The translations under genes and the position numbers were made by a program. Below, in pieces: positions 1-6,933 of a stretch of 64,000 bases of DNA (within the stretch, counting starts at the first letter, position 1; each line of letters starts with the position of its first letter). The notes beneath the pieces were generated by a model. It had not been told where the DNA came from and did not search any database. It was given only the letters and a program-made list of their open reading frames with translations. This DNA is from [Actinomadura] parvosata subsp. kistnae (GTDB lineage: Bacteria > Actinomycetota > Actinomycetes > Streptosporangiales > Streptosporangiaceae), in NCBI RefSeq assembly GCF_900323885.1, contig NZ_OOHJ01000022.1, forward strand, positions 496,001 to 560,000, in the 5' to 3' direction.

Positions 1-1134
1 GCGGTGGAGTTCGCGGCCGACGCCGGAATGTGGAACGTCTACGGTTACCCGGAGCTGCACGAGGTGCTGGGCGACCCGGCGACGTTCTCCTCCGACACCA
101 TGCGGGTGGTCCCCCAGGCCATGCTGCCGTCCAAGGACGACTTCTCCCTGGACGGCTTCATCACCCAGATCGACCCGCCCGAGCACGGCAAGCTGCGCAA
201 GCTGGTCAGCAGCGCCTTCACCCGCAAGGTCGTCGCGGATCTCGAGCCCAGGATCGCCGCGCTCACCCATGAGCTGCTGGACGCGGCGCGTGATCGGGAG
301 CGGTTCGAGCTCGTGGCGGACTTGGCCTACCCGCTGCCGGTCATCGTCATCGCCGAGCTGCTGGGGATCCCGAGCAGTGACCGCGCGCTGTTCAAGCAGT
401 GGGCCGACGCCCTGTTCCAGCGCGATGCGAAGGTCTCCGTCAGCAGGCCGGAGGAGGAGCGGCAGGCGGAGATGGCGGTGGTGATGAAGCCGTGGAAGGA
501 GATGACCGCCTACCTGTCCGGCCACGCCGCCGAGCGACGCCGGCAGCCGCGCGCCGACCTGCTCACCAAGCTGGTCGAGGCCGAGGTGGACGGCGAGCGC
601 CTGCCGGACGGCCAGGTGGTCAACTTCGCGATCGTGCTGCTGATCGCGGGGCACATCACCACGACGATGCTGCTCGGCAACACGGTGCTGTGCCTCGACG
701 CGCACCCGGAGGAGCAGGACCTGGCGCGGGCCGACCGCTCGTCGATCCCGGCCGTCATCGAGGAGTCGCTGCGGCTGTTCACGCCGTTCGCGGCGCTCGG
801 CCGGGCCACCACCCGCGAGGTCGAGCTGGGCGGCGTGACGATCCCGGCCGACCAGCTCGTCATGTGCTGGGCGGCCGCGGCGAACCGGGACCCCCGGCAG
901 TTCCGCGACCCCGAGACGTTCGATCCGCGCCGCGACCCCAACCCGCATCTGGCCTTCGGGCGGGGCATCCACTTCTGCCTGGGCGCCCCGCTGGCCCGGC
1001 TGGAGGGGCGGGTCGCGCTGAACATCCTGCTCGACCGGTTCGAGCGGCTGCGCACGGATCCTGATGATCCGGTGGAGTTCATCCCGACGCCGACGATGAC
1101 GGGCCTGCGGCGGCTCCCGCTCGTCCAGAAGTAA
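1..1134 (+). CDS. Cytochrome P450, 5'-truncated by window edge
   Basis: This is a heme-thiolate monooxygenase of the bacterial class I type, which would need separate ferredoxin partners; none is encoded next to it here. The frame is open from the first base, and a GTG at position 4 gives 376 residues, about 20-30 short of a normal P450, so the true start probably lies upstream. Counting from that GTG, the I-helix reads AGHITTT at about 215-221, the ExxR motif (ESLR) lies at about 253, and the heme loop FGRGIHFCLG has its ligand Cys at about 325. The usual acidic residue of the I-helix (AGxET) is Ile. A convergent XdhC-family gene follows. The substrate cannot be told from sequence. Confidence 0.93.
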   Translation, partial: AVEFAADAGMWNVYGYPELHEVLGDPATFSSDTMRVVPQAMLPSKDDFSLDGFITQIDPPEHGKLRKLVSSAFTRKVVADLEPRIAALTHELLDAARDRERFELVADLAYPLPVIVIAELLGIPSSDRALFKQWADALFQRDAKVSVSRPEEERQAEMAVVMKPWKEMTAYLSGHAAERRRQPRADLLTKLVEAEVDGERLPDGQVVNFAIVLLIAGHITTTMLLGNTVLCLDAHPEEQDLARADRSSIPAVIEESLRLFTPFAALGRATTREVELGGVTIPADQLVMCWAAAANRDPRQFRDPETFDPRRDPNPHLAFGRGIHFCLGAPLARLEGRVALNILLDRFERLRTDPDDPVEFIPTPTMTGLRRLPLVQK

Positions 1135-1173
1135 GGGCAGGGCCTCGGCTCCGCGGGGAGCCGGGGCCCGCCT

Positions 1174-1689
1174 TCAGAAGGTGAAGCCGCCCGGACGGCC
1201 GTTGCGGTCGGCGATCAGGCCCGCCAGCGTGGCGATCGCGATCTCCGCCGGCGTGCGGGAGCCGATGTTGAGGCCGATGGGCCGGTGCACCCGGGCCACC
1301 TCCTCCGGCGGCACCCCCAGCTCCGCCAGCGCCGAGACGTGCGGCGCGGTGTGGCGGGCGCTGCCCATGATCCCCACCCAGCGGACGGGGAACTTGAGCA
1401 CGTCCCGCAGGATCGGCCCGATCTCGTCGCGGTGGTGGTCGGTGAGCACCACGTCGGCCGTGCCGTCCAGGTGGTCGTCCAGGCGGGGCACCCGCAGGAA
1501 CCCCGCCAGGTGCCGCCCGGGGTCGGGCTCGTACAGGACGGTGCGGAAGCCCAGCTCGGCCCCGAACCTCAGCAGGTGATCGGCCACGGGGGAGGCGAAG
1601 ACGGCGACCAGCGTCCGGCCGCCCTCCGCGGCTGGCGCCGCGCTGTGCGCCACCTCACACGCCGGGTCCTCATCGTGAGTGTGAGTCAT
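1174..1689 (-). CDS. XdhC/CoxI-family protein (Rossmann domain)
   Basis: The 171-residue protein has the C-terminal Rossmann domain of XdhC/CoxI proteins, which help mature molybdenum-cofactor hydroxylases such as xanthine dehydrogenase. Supporting segments are VGIMGSARHT near residue 107 and the family-typical stretch PIGLNIGSRTPAEIA before the C-terminus. It is shorter than full XdhC because the N-terminal CoxI-type domain is absent. ATG at 1689 is preceded by GGAGGT with no spacing, so this ribosome site is poorly placed. A TAACGT eight bases upstream could instead give a nearly leaderless transcript. No molybdenum hydroxylase gene lies nearby, so the partner is unknown. Confidence 0.8.
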   Translation of the reverse strand: MTHTHDEDPACEVAHSAAPAAEGGRTLVAVFASPVADHLLRFGAELGFRTVLYEPDPGRHLAGFLRVPRLDDHLDGTADVVLTDHHRDEIGPILRDVLKFPVRWVGIMGSARHTAPHVSALAELGVPPEEVARVHRPIGLNIGSRTPAEIAIATLAGLIADRNGRPGGFTF

Positions 1690-1735
1690 ACCTCCGTACG
1701 TTACGCGCGGCGCCCGGCGCGAGCAGGCCCGCCGT

Positions 1736-2737
1736 TCACCCGGCGGCGCTCGACTCCCTGACGACGAGCTGGAACGGCGCCACGTACCGGCCGGTGGGGC
1801 GCAGGGGCGCCGCGATGCGGCGGACGACCAGCTCGACCGCCTTGGCCGCCATCCACCGGTGGTCGGGGGCCACCGTGGTCAGGGACGGCACCGCGTACGC
1901 CGCCGGCGGGACGTCGTCGAAGCCGGCCACCCGCACGTCGCCGGGGACGCGCAGCCCGCGATCGGCCAGCCCGCGCAGGAGGCCGAGGGCGACCGTGTCG
2001 GTCACCGCGACGACGCCGTCCACGCCGAGACCGGAGTCGGCCAGGCGGTCGGCGGCGGCGCGCCCGGCCTCCATGCTCATGTCGTCGAGCACGAACAGCA
2101 GCGGCGGATCGGCGTCGAGGCCGCGCTCGGCGAGCGCCGCCCGGTAGCCCCGGTAGCGGCGGCTCACCATGTTCACGCCTTCGAGGCTGCCGCCGGTGAC
2201 GATCGCGATCCGGCGGCAGCCCTGGTCGGCCAGGTGCGCGGTGGCGGCGTGGGTGCCCTCCTCGTTCGGCATGGCGACGTGGTCGAAGCGCCCGCCGAAG
2301 TCCTGCTCCCCCAGCATCACGAGGGGGTAGTGGGCGTCGGCGGGCTCCTCCAGCCGGTCGAGCGCGACGGCGCTGAGGATCAGCCCGTCGAACTGCAGGG
2401 TGCGGGAGCGGGTGACGGCGTCGGCCTCCCCGCCGGCGTTCGCGCCCGACTCCTCGATCGCGACGTGGAAGCCGCGCCGCCGCGCCTCGGCGATCACGTG
2501 GGAGGCGAGGTGCCCGAAGTAGGCGGCCTCGACGTCGGGGACGGCGAGGCCGATCACGCCGGTCCGGCCGGACTTGAGCGTGCGGGCGGAGACGTTGACG
2601 CGGTAGCCCGACCGGCGGATGGCCTCCAGCACGCGCCGGCGGACCGGCTCGCTGACCCCGGCGCGGTTGTTGACCACGTTCGACACGGTCATCTTCGACA
2701 CGCCGGCCAGCCGGGCGACGTCCTCCATGGTCACCAT
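1736..2737 (-). CDS. LacI-family transcriptional regulator
   Basis: The 333-residue protein has an N-terminal LacI helix-turn-helix (MEDVARLAGVSKMTVSNVVN, residues 4-23), the hinge region, and a periplasmic-binding-protein-like effector domain ending in the usual VVRESSAAG tail. The start at 2737 follows a strong GGGGAGAG ribosome site; the frame stays open upstream only as a shadow of the neighbouring gene. It lies 23 bp downstream of the GH51 arabinofuranosidase gene on the same strand, so the two probably form one transcript. The likely role is repression of that gene through the paired palindromes in front of it, relieved by an arabinose-type sugar. The role is inferred from position; the family assignment is secure. 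Confidence 0.93.
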   Translation of the reverse strand: MVTMEDVARLAGVSKMTVSNVVNNRAGVSEPVRRRVLEAIRRSGYRVNVSARTLKSGRTGVIGLAVPDVEAAYFGHLASHVIAEARRRGFHVAIEESGANAGGEADAVTRSRTLQFDGLILSAVALDRLEEPADAHYPLVMLGEQDFGGRFDHVAMPNEEGTHAATAHLADQGCRRIAIVTGGSLEGVNMVSRRYRGYRAALAERGLDADPPLLFVLDDMSMEAGRAAADRLADSGLGVDGVVAVTDTVALGLLRGLADRGLRVPGDVRVAGFDDVPPAAYAVPSLTTVAPDHRWMAAKAVELVVRRIAAPLRPTGRYVAPFQLVVRESSAAG

Positions 2738-2760
2738 GCGCTCTCCCCTGCCATGACGGC

Positions 2761-4290
2761 TCAGCCGACCCGGCCCTCGACCGTGACGAACGAGTGCGCG
2801 GGCAGGTGCACGCGCAGCCCGCCGTTCGTGGCCTTGACCTGCTCGTACGCGCGCGGGGCGACGGTCTCGGGCGCGCCCGGCGTGTTGTGCGCCTGCAGCT
2901 CGCCGGCCGTGAGGATGCGCGAGCGCACGTCCGCCACGGTGCCGCCGCGCAGGTCCAGCTCGACGTCGGCGGCGGCGTCCGCGTCCAGGTTGGACAGCGA
3001 GATCAGCACCTTGCCGTCCTTGCGGCTGGCCGACACCGACACGGTCGTCAGGCTCGTCCCCTCGACGTCGCGCGTGGGCAGCGCGTCCTTGACGTCGACC
3101 CGGAGGGAGGCGGCGTCCTGGTGGCCCTTGTTCATCTCGAACACGTGGTAGGTCGGGGTGAGCACGAGCGCCTTGGTGTCGGGGTCGGTGAGGATCATGG
3201 CCTGGAGCACGTTGACCGTCTGGGCGATGTTGGCCATGACGAGGCGGTCGGCGTGGCGGTGGAAGATGTCGAAGTGCACGCTGGCCACGAGGGCGTCGCG
3301 CAGCGTGTTCTGCTGGTAGAGGAAGCCCGGGTTGGTGCCCGGCTCGACGTTCCACCAGGTGCCCCACTCGTCCAGCACCAGGCCCACGGCCTTGCCGGGG
3401 TCGTAGCAGTCCATGACGTTGGAGTGGCCGGTGATCAGCTCGTCCACGTACGCGGCCTTGACCATCGTGCGGTAGTAGTCGTCGGTGCCGAACACGGTGG
3501 CGTCGCCCTTGTCGTGCCACGGGCCGGGGATCGTGTAGTAGTGGAACGACAGCGCCTGCATGAACCCGTTCGGCCGGTAGGCGCAGCCCAGCTCGCCGAG
3601 CTGCTTCATCAGCGTCTCGGTCCAGGCGTAGTCGCCGGCGTTCGCGCCGGCGGCGATGCGGTAGAGCTTGTTGTCGCCGTGGTCGCGGCAGTAGGTGCCG
3701 AACCTGCGGGCCTCGGCCGCGTACTGCTGGGCGGACATGTTGCCGCCGCAGCCCCACGCCTCGTTGCCGAGCCCCCAGAAGCGCACCTTCCACGGCTGCT
3801 CGCGGCCGTTGCGCTTGCGCAGCCGCACCATCGGGGAGTCGCCGTCGCGGGTGAGGTACTCGACCCAGTCGCTCATCTCCTTGACGGTGCCGGAGCCGAC
3901 GTTGCCGCTGATGTACGGCTCCGCCCCCAGCAGCTCGCACAGCGCCATGAACTCGTGGGTGCCGAAGTGGTTGTTCTCCTCGACGTTGCCCCAGTGGGTG
4001 TTGACCATCGCCGGGCGCTCGTCCTTCGGCCCGATGCCGTCCATCCAGTGGTACTCGTCGGCGAAGCAGCCGCCGGGCCAGCGCAGGTTGGGGATGTTCA
4101 GCGCCTTGAGGGCGTCCACGACGTCGAGGCGGATGCCGCCCTCGTTGGGGATCTCGCTGTCCTCGCCCACGTAGAAGCCGCCGTAGATGCACCGGCCCAG
4201 GTGCTCGGCGAAGTGACCGTACAGGTGCCGGTTGATCACCGGGCCGGTCACGTCGAGGTTGATGACGGCGGGCACGACGTTGTCGCTCAT
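2761..4290 (-). CDS. abfA: GH51 alpha-L-arabinofuranosidase
   Basis: The 509-residue protein matches intracellular GH51 retaining arabinofuranosidases, which release terminal arabinofuranose from arabinan or arabinoxylan oligosaccharides. The acid/base glutamate lies in GNEAWG (about E177) and the nucleophile in LVLDEWGTWW (about E308). The C-terminal beta-sandwich is complete and there is no signal peptide, so the enzyme acts in the cytosol on imported oligosaccharides. ATG 4290 gives the family-typical MSDN...PVINRHLYGHFAEHLG start; the longer frame to 4365 adds a segment that runs over the operators. The ribosome site is weak. A LacI regulator follows directly on the same strand. No arabinoside transporter is seen next to it. 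Confidence 0.93.
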   Translation of the reverse strand: MSDNVVPAVINLDVTGPVINRHLYGHFAEHLGRCIYGGFYVGEDSEIPNEGGIRLDVVDALKALNIPNLRWPGGCFADEYHWMDGIGPKDERPAMVNTHWGNVEENNHFGTHEFMALCELLGAEPYISGNVGSGTVKEMSDWVEYLTRDGDSPMVRLRKRNGREQPWKVRFWGLGNEAWGCGGNMSAQQYAAEARRFGTYCRDHGDNKLYRIAAGANAGDYAWTETLMKQLGELGCAYRPNGFMQALSFHYYTIPGPWHDKGDATVFGTDDYYRTMVKAAYVDELITGHSNVMDCYDPGKAVGLVLDEWGTWWNVEPGTNPGFLYQQNTLRDALVASVHFDIFHRHADRLVMANIAQTVNVLQAMILTDPDTKALVLTPTYHVFEMNKGHQDAASLRVDVKDALPTRDVEGTSLTTVSVSASRKDGKVLISLSNLDADAAADVELDLRGGTVADVRSRILTAGELQAHNTPGAPETVAPRAYEQVKATNGGLRVHLPAHSFVTVEGRVG

Positions 4291-4315
4291 CGGAGCACCA
4301 TTCTCACACGGGAAG

Positions 4316-4351
4316 TTTATCGGTAAAACGCGGAGCCACTTTATCGATACA
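4316..4351 (-). promoter_or_regulatory. Paired LacI-type operators upstream of abfA
   Basis: Two AT-rich palindromes sit in otherwise GC-rich DNA just upstream of the arabinofuranosidase start: TTTATCGGTAAA at 4316-4327 and TTTATCGATACA at 4340-4351. Both fit TTTAnCGnTAAA, the second with one mismatch. The central CG step is typical of LacI-family sites. Their centres are 24 bp apart, a little over two helical turns. The neighbouring LacI regulator is the obvious candidate to bind them; this is inferred from position. Confidence 0.65.
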
Positions 4352-4432
4352 TATCCGGCTGTCAAGACCCTGGCGCCGCCTCCGTTCGGCTAGGGTCGCC
4401 GGGACGCATCGGGCGGAAGGAAGCGCGGCCAC

Positions 4433-5029
4433 GTGAACCTGGGCATCATCGGGCAGGCCACCGGGCTGTTCGCCGTCACCAACATCGACGACCTCCTCGT
4501 CCTGGCGCTGTTCTTCGCCCAGGGAGCCGGCCGGCGGGGCGCCGCCCGCCGCGTCGTGGCGGGGCAGTACCTGGGCTTCCTCGGCCTGCTCGCCGTGGCC
4601 GTCGCCGCCGGGTTCGGCGCCGCGCTCCTGCCGCCCGCCGCCGTCCCCTACCTCGGCCTGCTCCCCCTCGCGCTCGGGATCAAGGCCGCGTGGCAGGCGT
4701 GGCGGGACCGCCACGACGGCGACGACCCGGCGGACCGGCCCGCGGGCGGGCCGAAGGTGCTGGAGGTCGCCGCGGTCACCTTCGCCAACGGCGGCGACAA
4801 CATCGGCGTGTACGTGCCCGTCTTCGCCACCGCCGGCCACGGCGGGACGGCCGTCTACGCGGCCGTCTTCCTCGTCCTGGTGGCGGTCTGGTGCGCCGCT
4901 GGGCGCTTCCTCGCCACTCGGCGGGTGGTCGCCGAGGCGCTCAGCCGATGGGGCCACGTGCTGCTGCCGCTGGTCCTGATCGGCCTCGGCCTGTTCATCC
5001 TGACGGACGGCGGCGCCTTCGGCCGGTAG
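4433..5029 (+). CDS. CadD-like cadmium/cation resistance transporter
   Basis: The 198-residue integral membrane protein resembles the CadD/cadmium resistance transporter family. The family-typical opening GLFAVTNIDDLLVLALFFAQ (residues 11-30) carries an Asn-Ile-Asp-Asp segment in the first helix. Further hydrophobic segments follow, with a second VTFANGGDNIGVY motif in the second half that mirrors the first, as expected for a duplicated LysE-type fold. GTG 4433 has GGAAGGAAG upstream. The gene stands alone, with no metal regulator (CadC/CmtR) beside it. Export of divalent metal or a small cation is likely; the substrate is not established. Confidence 0.8.
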   Translation: MNLGIIGQATGLFAVTNIDDLLVLALFFAQGAGRRGAARRVVAGQYLGFLGLLAVAVAAGFGAALLPPAAVPYLGLLPLALGIKAAWQAWRDRHDGDDPADRPAGGPKVLEVAAVTFANGGDNIGVYVPVFATAGHGGTAVYAAVFLVLVAVWCAAGRFLATRRVVAEALSRWGHVLLPLVLIGLGLFILTDGGAFGR

Positions 5030-5071
5030 CCCCGATCACGATGAGTACCCACCCCGCCATGGCGTCTTAGG

Positions 5072-5095
5072 CAAGGTTAGCCTAACCTTAGGTCC
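5072..5095 (+). promoter_or_regulatory. Iron box overlapping a leaderless promoter
   Basis: Positions 5073-5089 read AAGGTTAGCCTAACCTT, a 17-bp palindrome broken only at the centre. It matches most positions of the DtxR/IdeR/DmdR1 consensus TTAGGTTAGGCTAACCTAA. A -10 hexamer TAACCT (5083-5088) lies inside the box and is followed after seven bases by the ATG of the ATPase gene. Iron-loaded repressor would therefore cover the promoter of the downstream siderophore operon. No ribosome site is visible, so the transcript is probably leaderless. Confidence 0.88.
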
Positions 5096-5914
5096 ATGAC
5101 CGAGGAGATCTCTCTCCGCGGCGCGGAGCTTCGCCTCAGCTACCACGGCACCCCCGTGGTCGAGGACGGTCGCATCACCCTGCGGCCGGGCCACGTGACC
5201 GCCCTGGTGGGCCCGAACGGCAGCGGCAAGTCCACGCTGCTGCGCGCGCTGTCCAGGCTGCACCGCCCCGACAGCGGCGCCGTGACGCTGGGCGACGGCG
5301 CGGACGCGCTGGCCCTGTCCGCACGCGACTTCGCCTGCCGGGTGACGCTGCTCGCGCAGAGCCGCCCCACGCCCGGCGGCGTGTGCGTGCGCGACGTCGT
5401 CGGCTACGGCCGCCACCCCTACCGGCGCCGCTGGCGGGCCGCCGACCCCGACGGCGGCGCCGCCGTCGAGCGGGCCATGGCGCTCACCGGCGTCACCCGG
5501 ATGGCGGACCGGCCGGTGGACGAGCTGTCCGGCGGCGAGCTGCAGCGCGTCTGGCTGGCCACCTGCCTGGCCCAGGACACCGGCGTCCTGCTGCTGGACG
5601 AGCCCACCACGTTCCTCGACCTGCGCTACCAGGTCGAGCTGCTCGACCTCGTCCGCGACCTCGCCGACGAGCACGGGGTGGCGATCGGCGTCGTCCTGCA
5701 CGACCTCAACCAGGCCGCCGAGATCGCCGACCACGTGGTGCTCCTGCACCGGGGCCGCATCCGCGCGGACGGCCCGCCCGCCGACGTCCTCACCGAGGAC
5801 CTGCTCACCGACACATACGGCATCCGCATCGAGGTCAGCCACGACCCGAGGACGGGCACCGTGACCACCCGCCCCATCGGCCGCCACAGCAGAACCGTCC
5901 CCGTAACGACATGA
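5096..5914 (+). CDS. Siderophore ABC transporter ATP-binding protein
   Basis: This 272-residue ATPase is of the FecE/FhuC type and would power ferric-siderophore import through the fused permease encoded two genes downstream. The Walker A motif is GPNGSGKST (about residues 39-47), the signature LSGGELQRV (about 143-151), and the Walker B VLLLDEPTTFLDL is followed by the switch histidine in VLHDLNQA. It is the first gene of the operon, directly behind the iron box and without a leader. Its stop overlaps the first ATG of the lipoprotein gene region (ATGA at 5911), so translation is probably coupled. Iron control argues for a ferric siderophore over cobalamin. Confidence 0.93.
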   Translation: MTEEISLRGAELRLSYHGTPVVEDGRITLRPGHVTALVGPNGSGKSTLLRALSRLHRPDSGAVTLGDGADALALSARDFACRVTLLAQSRPTPGGVCVRDVVGYGRHPYRRRWRAADPDGGAAVERAMALTGVTRMADRPVDELSGGELQRVWLATCLAQDTGVLLLDEPTTFLDLRYQVELLDLVRDLADEHGVAIGVVLHDLNQAAEIADHVVLLHRGRIRADGPPADVLTEDLLTDTYGIRIEVSHDPRTGTVTTRPIGRHSRTVPVTT

Positions 5915-5925
5915 CAGGAACAACC

Positions 5926-6933
5926 ATGCGCAGTGCCCTGACGGCACCTTTCGCCGCCCCCTTGACCGCTCTGGCCGCCGTCGTCGTGCTCGCCGCCTGC
6001 GGCACGACCGAGGCCCCCGTGACGGAGCAGACCACGGGCGCCTCCGCCTCCGTGTCGGCGAGCGCGGGCCCCGTCACCGTGACCGACGCCCGCGGCAAGC
6101 AGGTCAAGCTCGACCGCCCGGCCGCCCGGGTCGTCAGCCTGGAGTGGGGCGAGACGGAGATGCTGGTCAGCCTGGGCGTCATGCCGGTCGGCGCGGCCGA
6201 CGTGAAGGGGTACGCCACCTGGGACACCGCCGCCAAGCTCGACTCCTCGGTCAAGGACGTCGGCATGCGGCAGGAGCCGAGCATCGACTCCATCAGCGCC
6301 CTGTCGCCCGACCTGGTCGTCATGGAGTCCGACGACGAGGAGCTGGCCGCGCAGCTGGAGAAGTTCGTGCCGGTGATCGTGGCCAAGGGCAGCGACGCCG
6401 CCGACAACCTCAAGCGCATGCGCGACGACCTGAACATGATCGCCACCGCCGTCGGCAAGACCGACGCGGCCACCAAGCTGATGTCCGACTTCGACGCGGC
6501 GATGGCCGACGGCAAGGCCAAGCTCGCCGCCGCGGGCGCCGCCGGCAAGCCGTTCGTCATGGCCGACGGCTGGAAGCAGGGCAGCACGATCTCCGTGCGG
6601 CTGTTCGGCAAGGGCTCGCTGGTGTCGGAGGTGGCCACGCAGCTCGGGCTGAAGAACGCCTGGACCGGCAAGGTCGACGGCCAGTGGGGCCTGGGCACCA
6701 CGGACGTCGAGGGCCTGAGCGTGCTCAAGGACCCGGACCTCCGCTTCTTCTACAACGCCTCCGACGGTGAGGACGTCTTCGCCGACGGGCTCGACAAGAA
6801 CGCGATCTGGAAGTCGCTGCCGTTCGTCGAGAAGCAGCAGGTCACCAAGCTCCCCGACGGCATCTGGACGTTCGGCGGGCCCCTGTCCTGCCGGCAGTTC
6901 GCCGACGCGCTGGTGAAGGCGTACACCGGTTGA
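5926..6933 (+). CDS. Iron-siderophore-binding lipoprotein
   Basis: The 335-residue protein has a lipoprotein signal with lipobox LAAC (Cys at residue 25), then a helical-backbone FecB/BtuF-like binding fold: a VVSLEWGETEMLVSLGVMPVG segment and a downstream SPDLVVMES segment. It would be anchored on the outer face of the membrane and deliver ferric siderophore to the permease. ATG 5926 has AGGA seven bases upstream; the in-frame ATG 5911 overlaps the ATPase stop and lacks such a site. Its 3' end overlaps the permease start. The specific siderophore is unknown, and no siderophore biosynthesis genes are in the window. Confidence 0.92.
   Translation: MRSALTAPFAAPLTALAAVVVLAACGTTEAPVTEQTTGASASVSASAGPVTVTDARGKQVKLDRPAARVVSLEWGETEMLVSLGVMPVGAADVKGYATWDTAAKLDSSVKDVGMRQEPSIDSISALSPDLVVMESDDEELAAQLEKFVPVIVAKGSDAADNLKRMRDDLNMIATAVGKTDAATKLMSDFDAAMADGKAKLAAAGAAGKPFVMADGWKQGSTISVRLFGKGSLVSEVATQLGLKNAWTGKVDGQWGLGTTDVEGLSVLKDPDLRFFYNASDGEDVFADGLDKNAIWKSLPFVEKQQVTKLPDGIWTFGGPLSCRQFADALVKAYTG

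Noticed and set aside
1736..4192. Long 818-codon minus-strand frame joining the LacI regulator to sequence under abfA
   Set aside because: Only the part from 2737 has family sequence and a ribosome site; the upstream part is the out-of-frame shadow of abfA.
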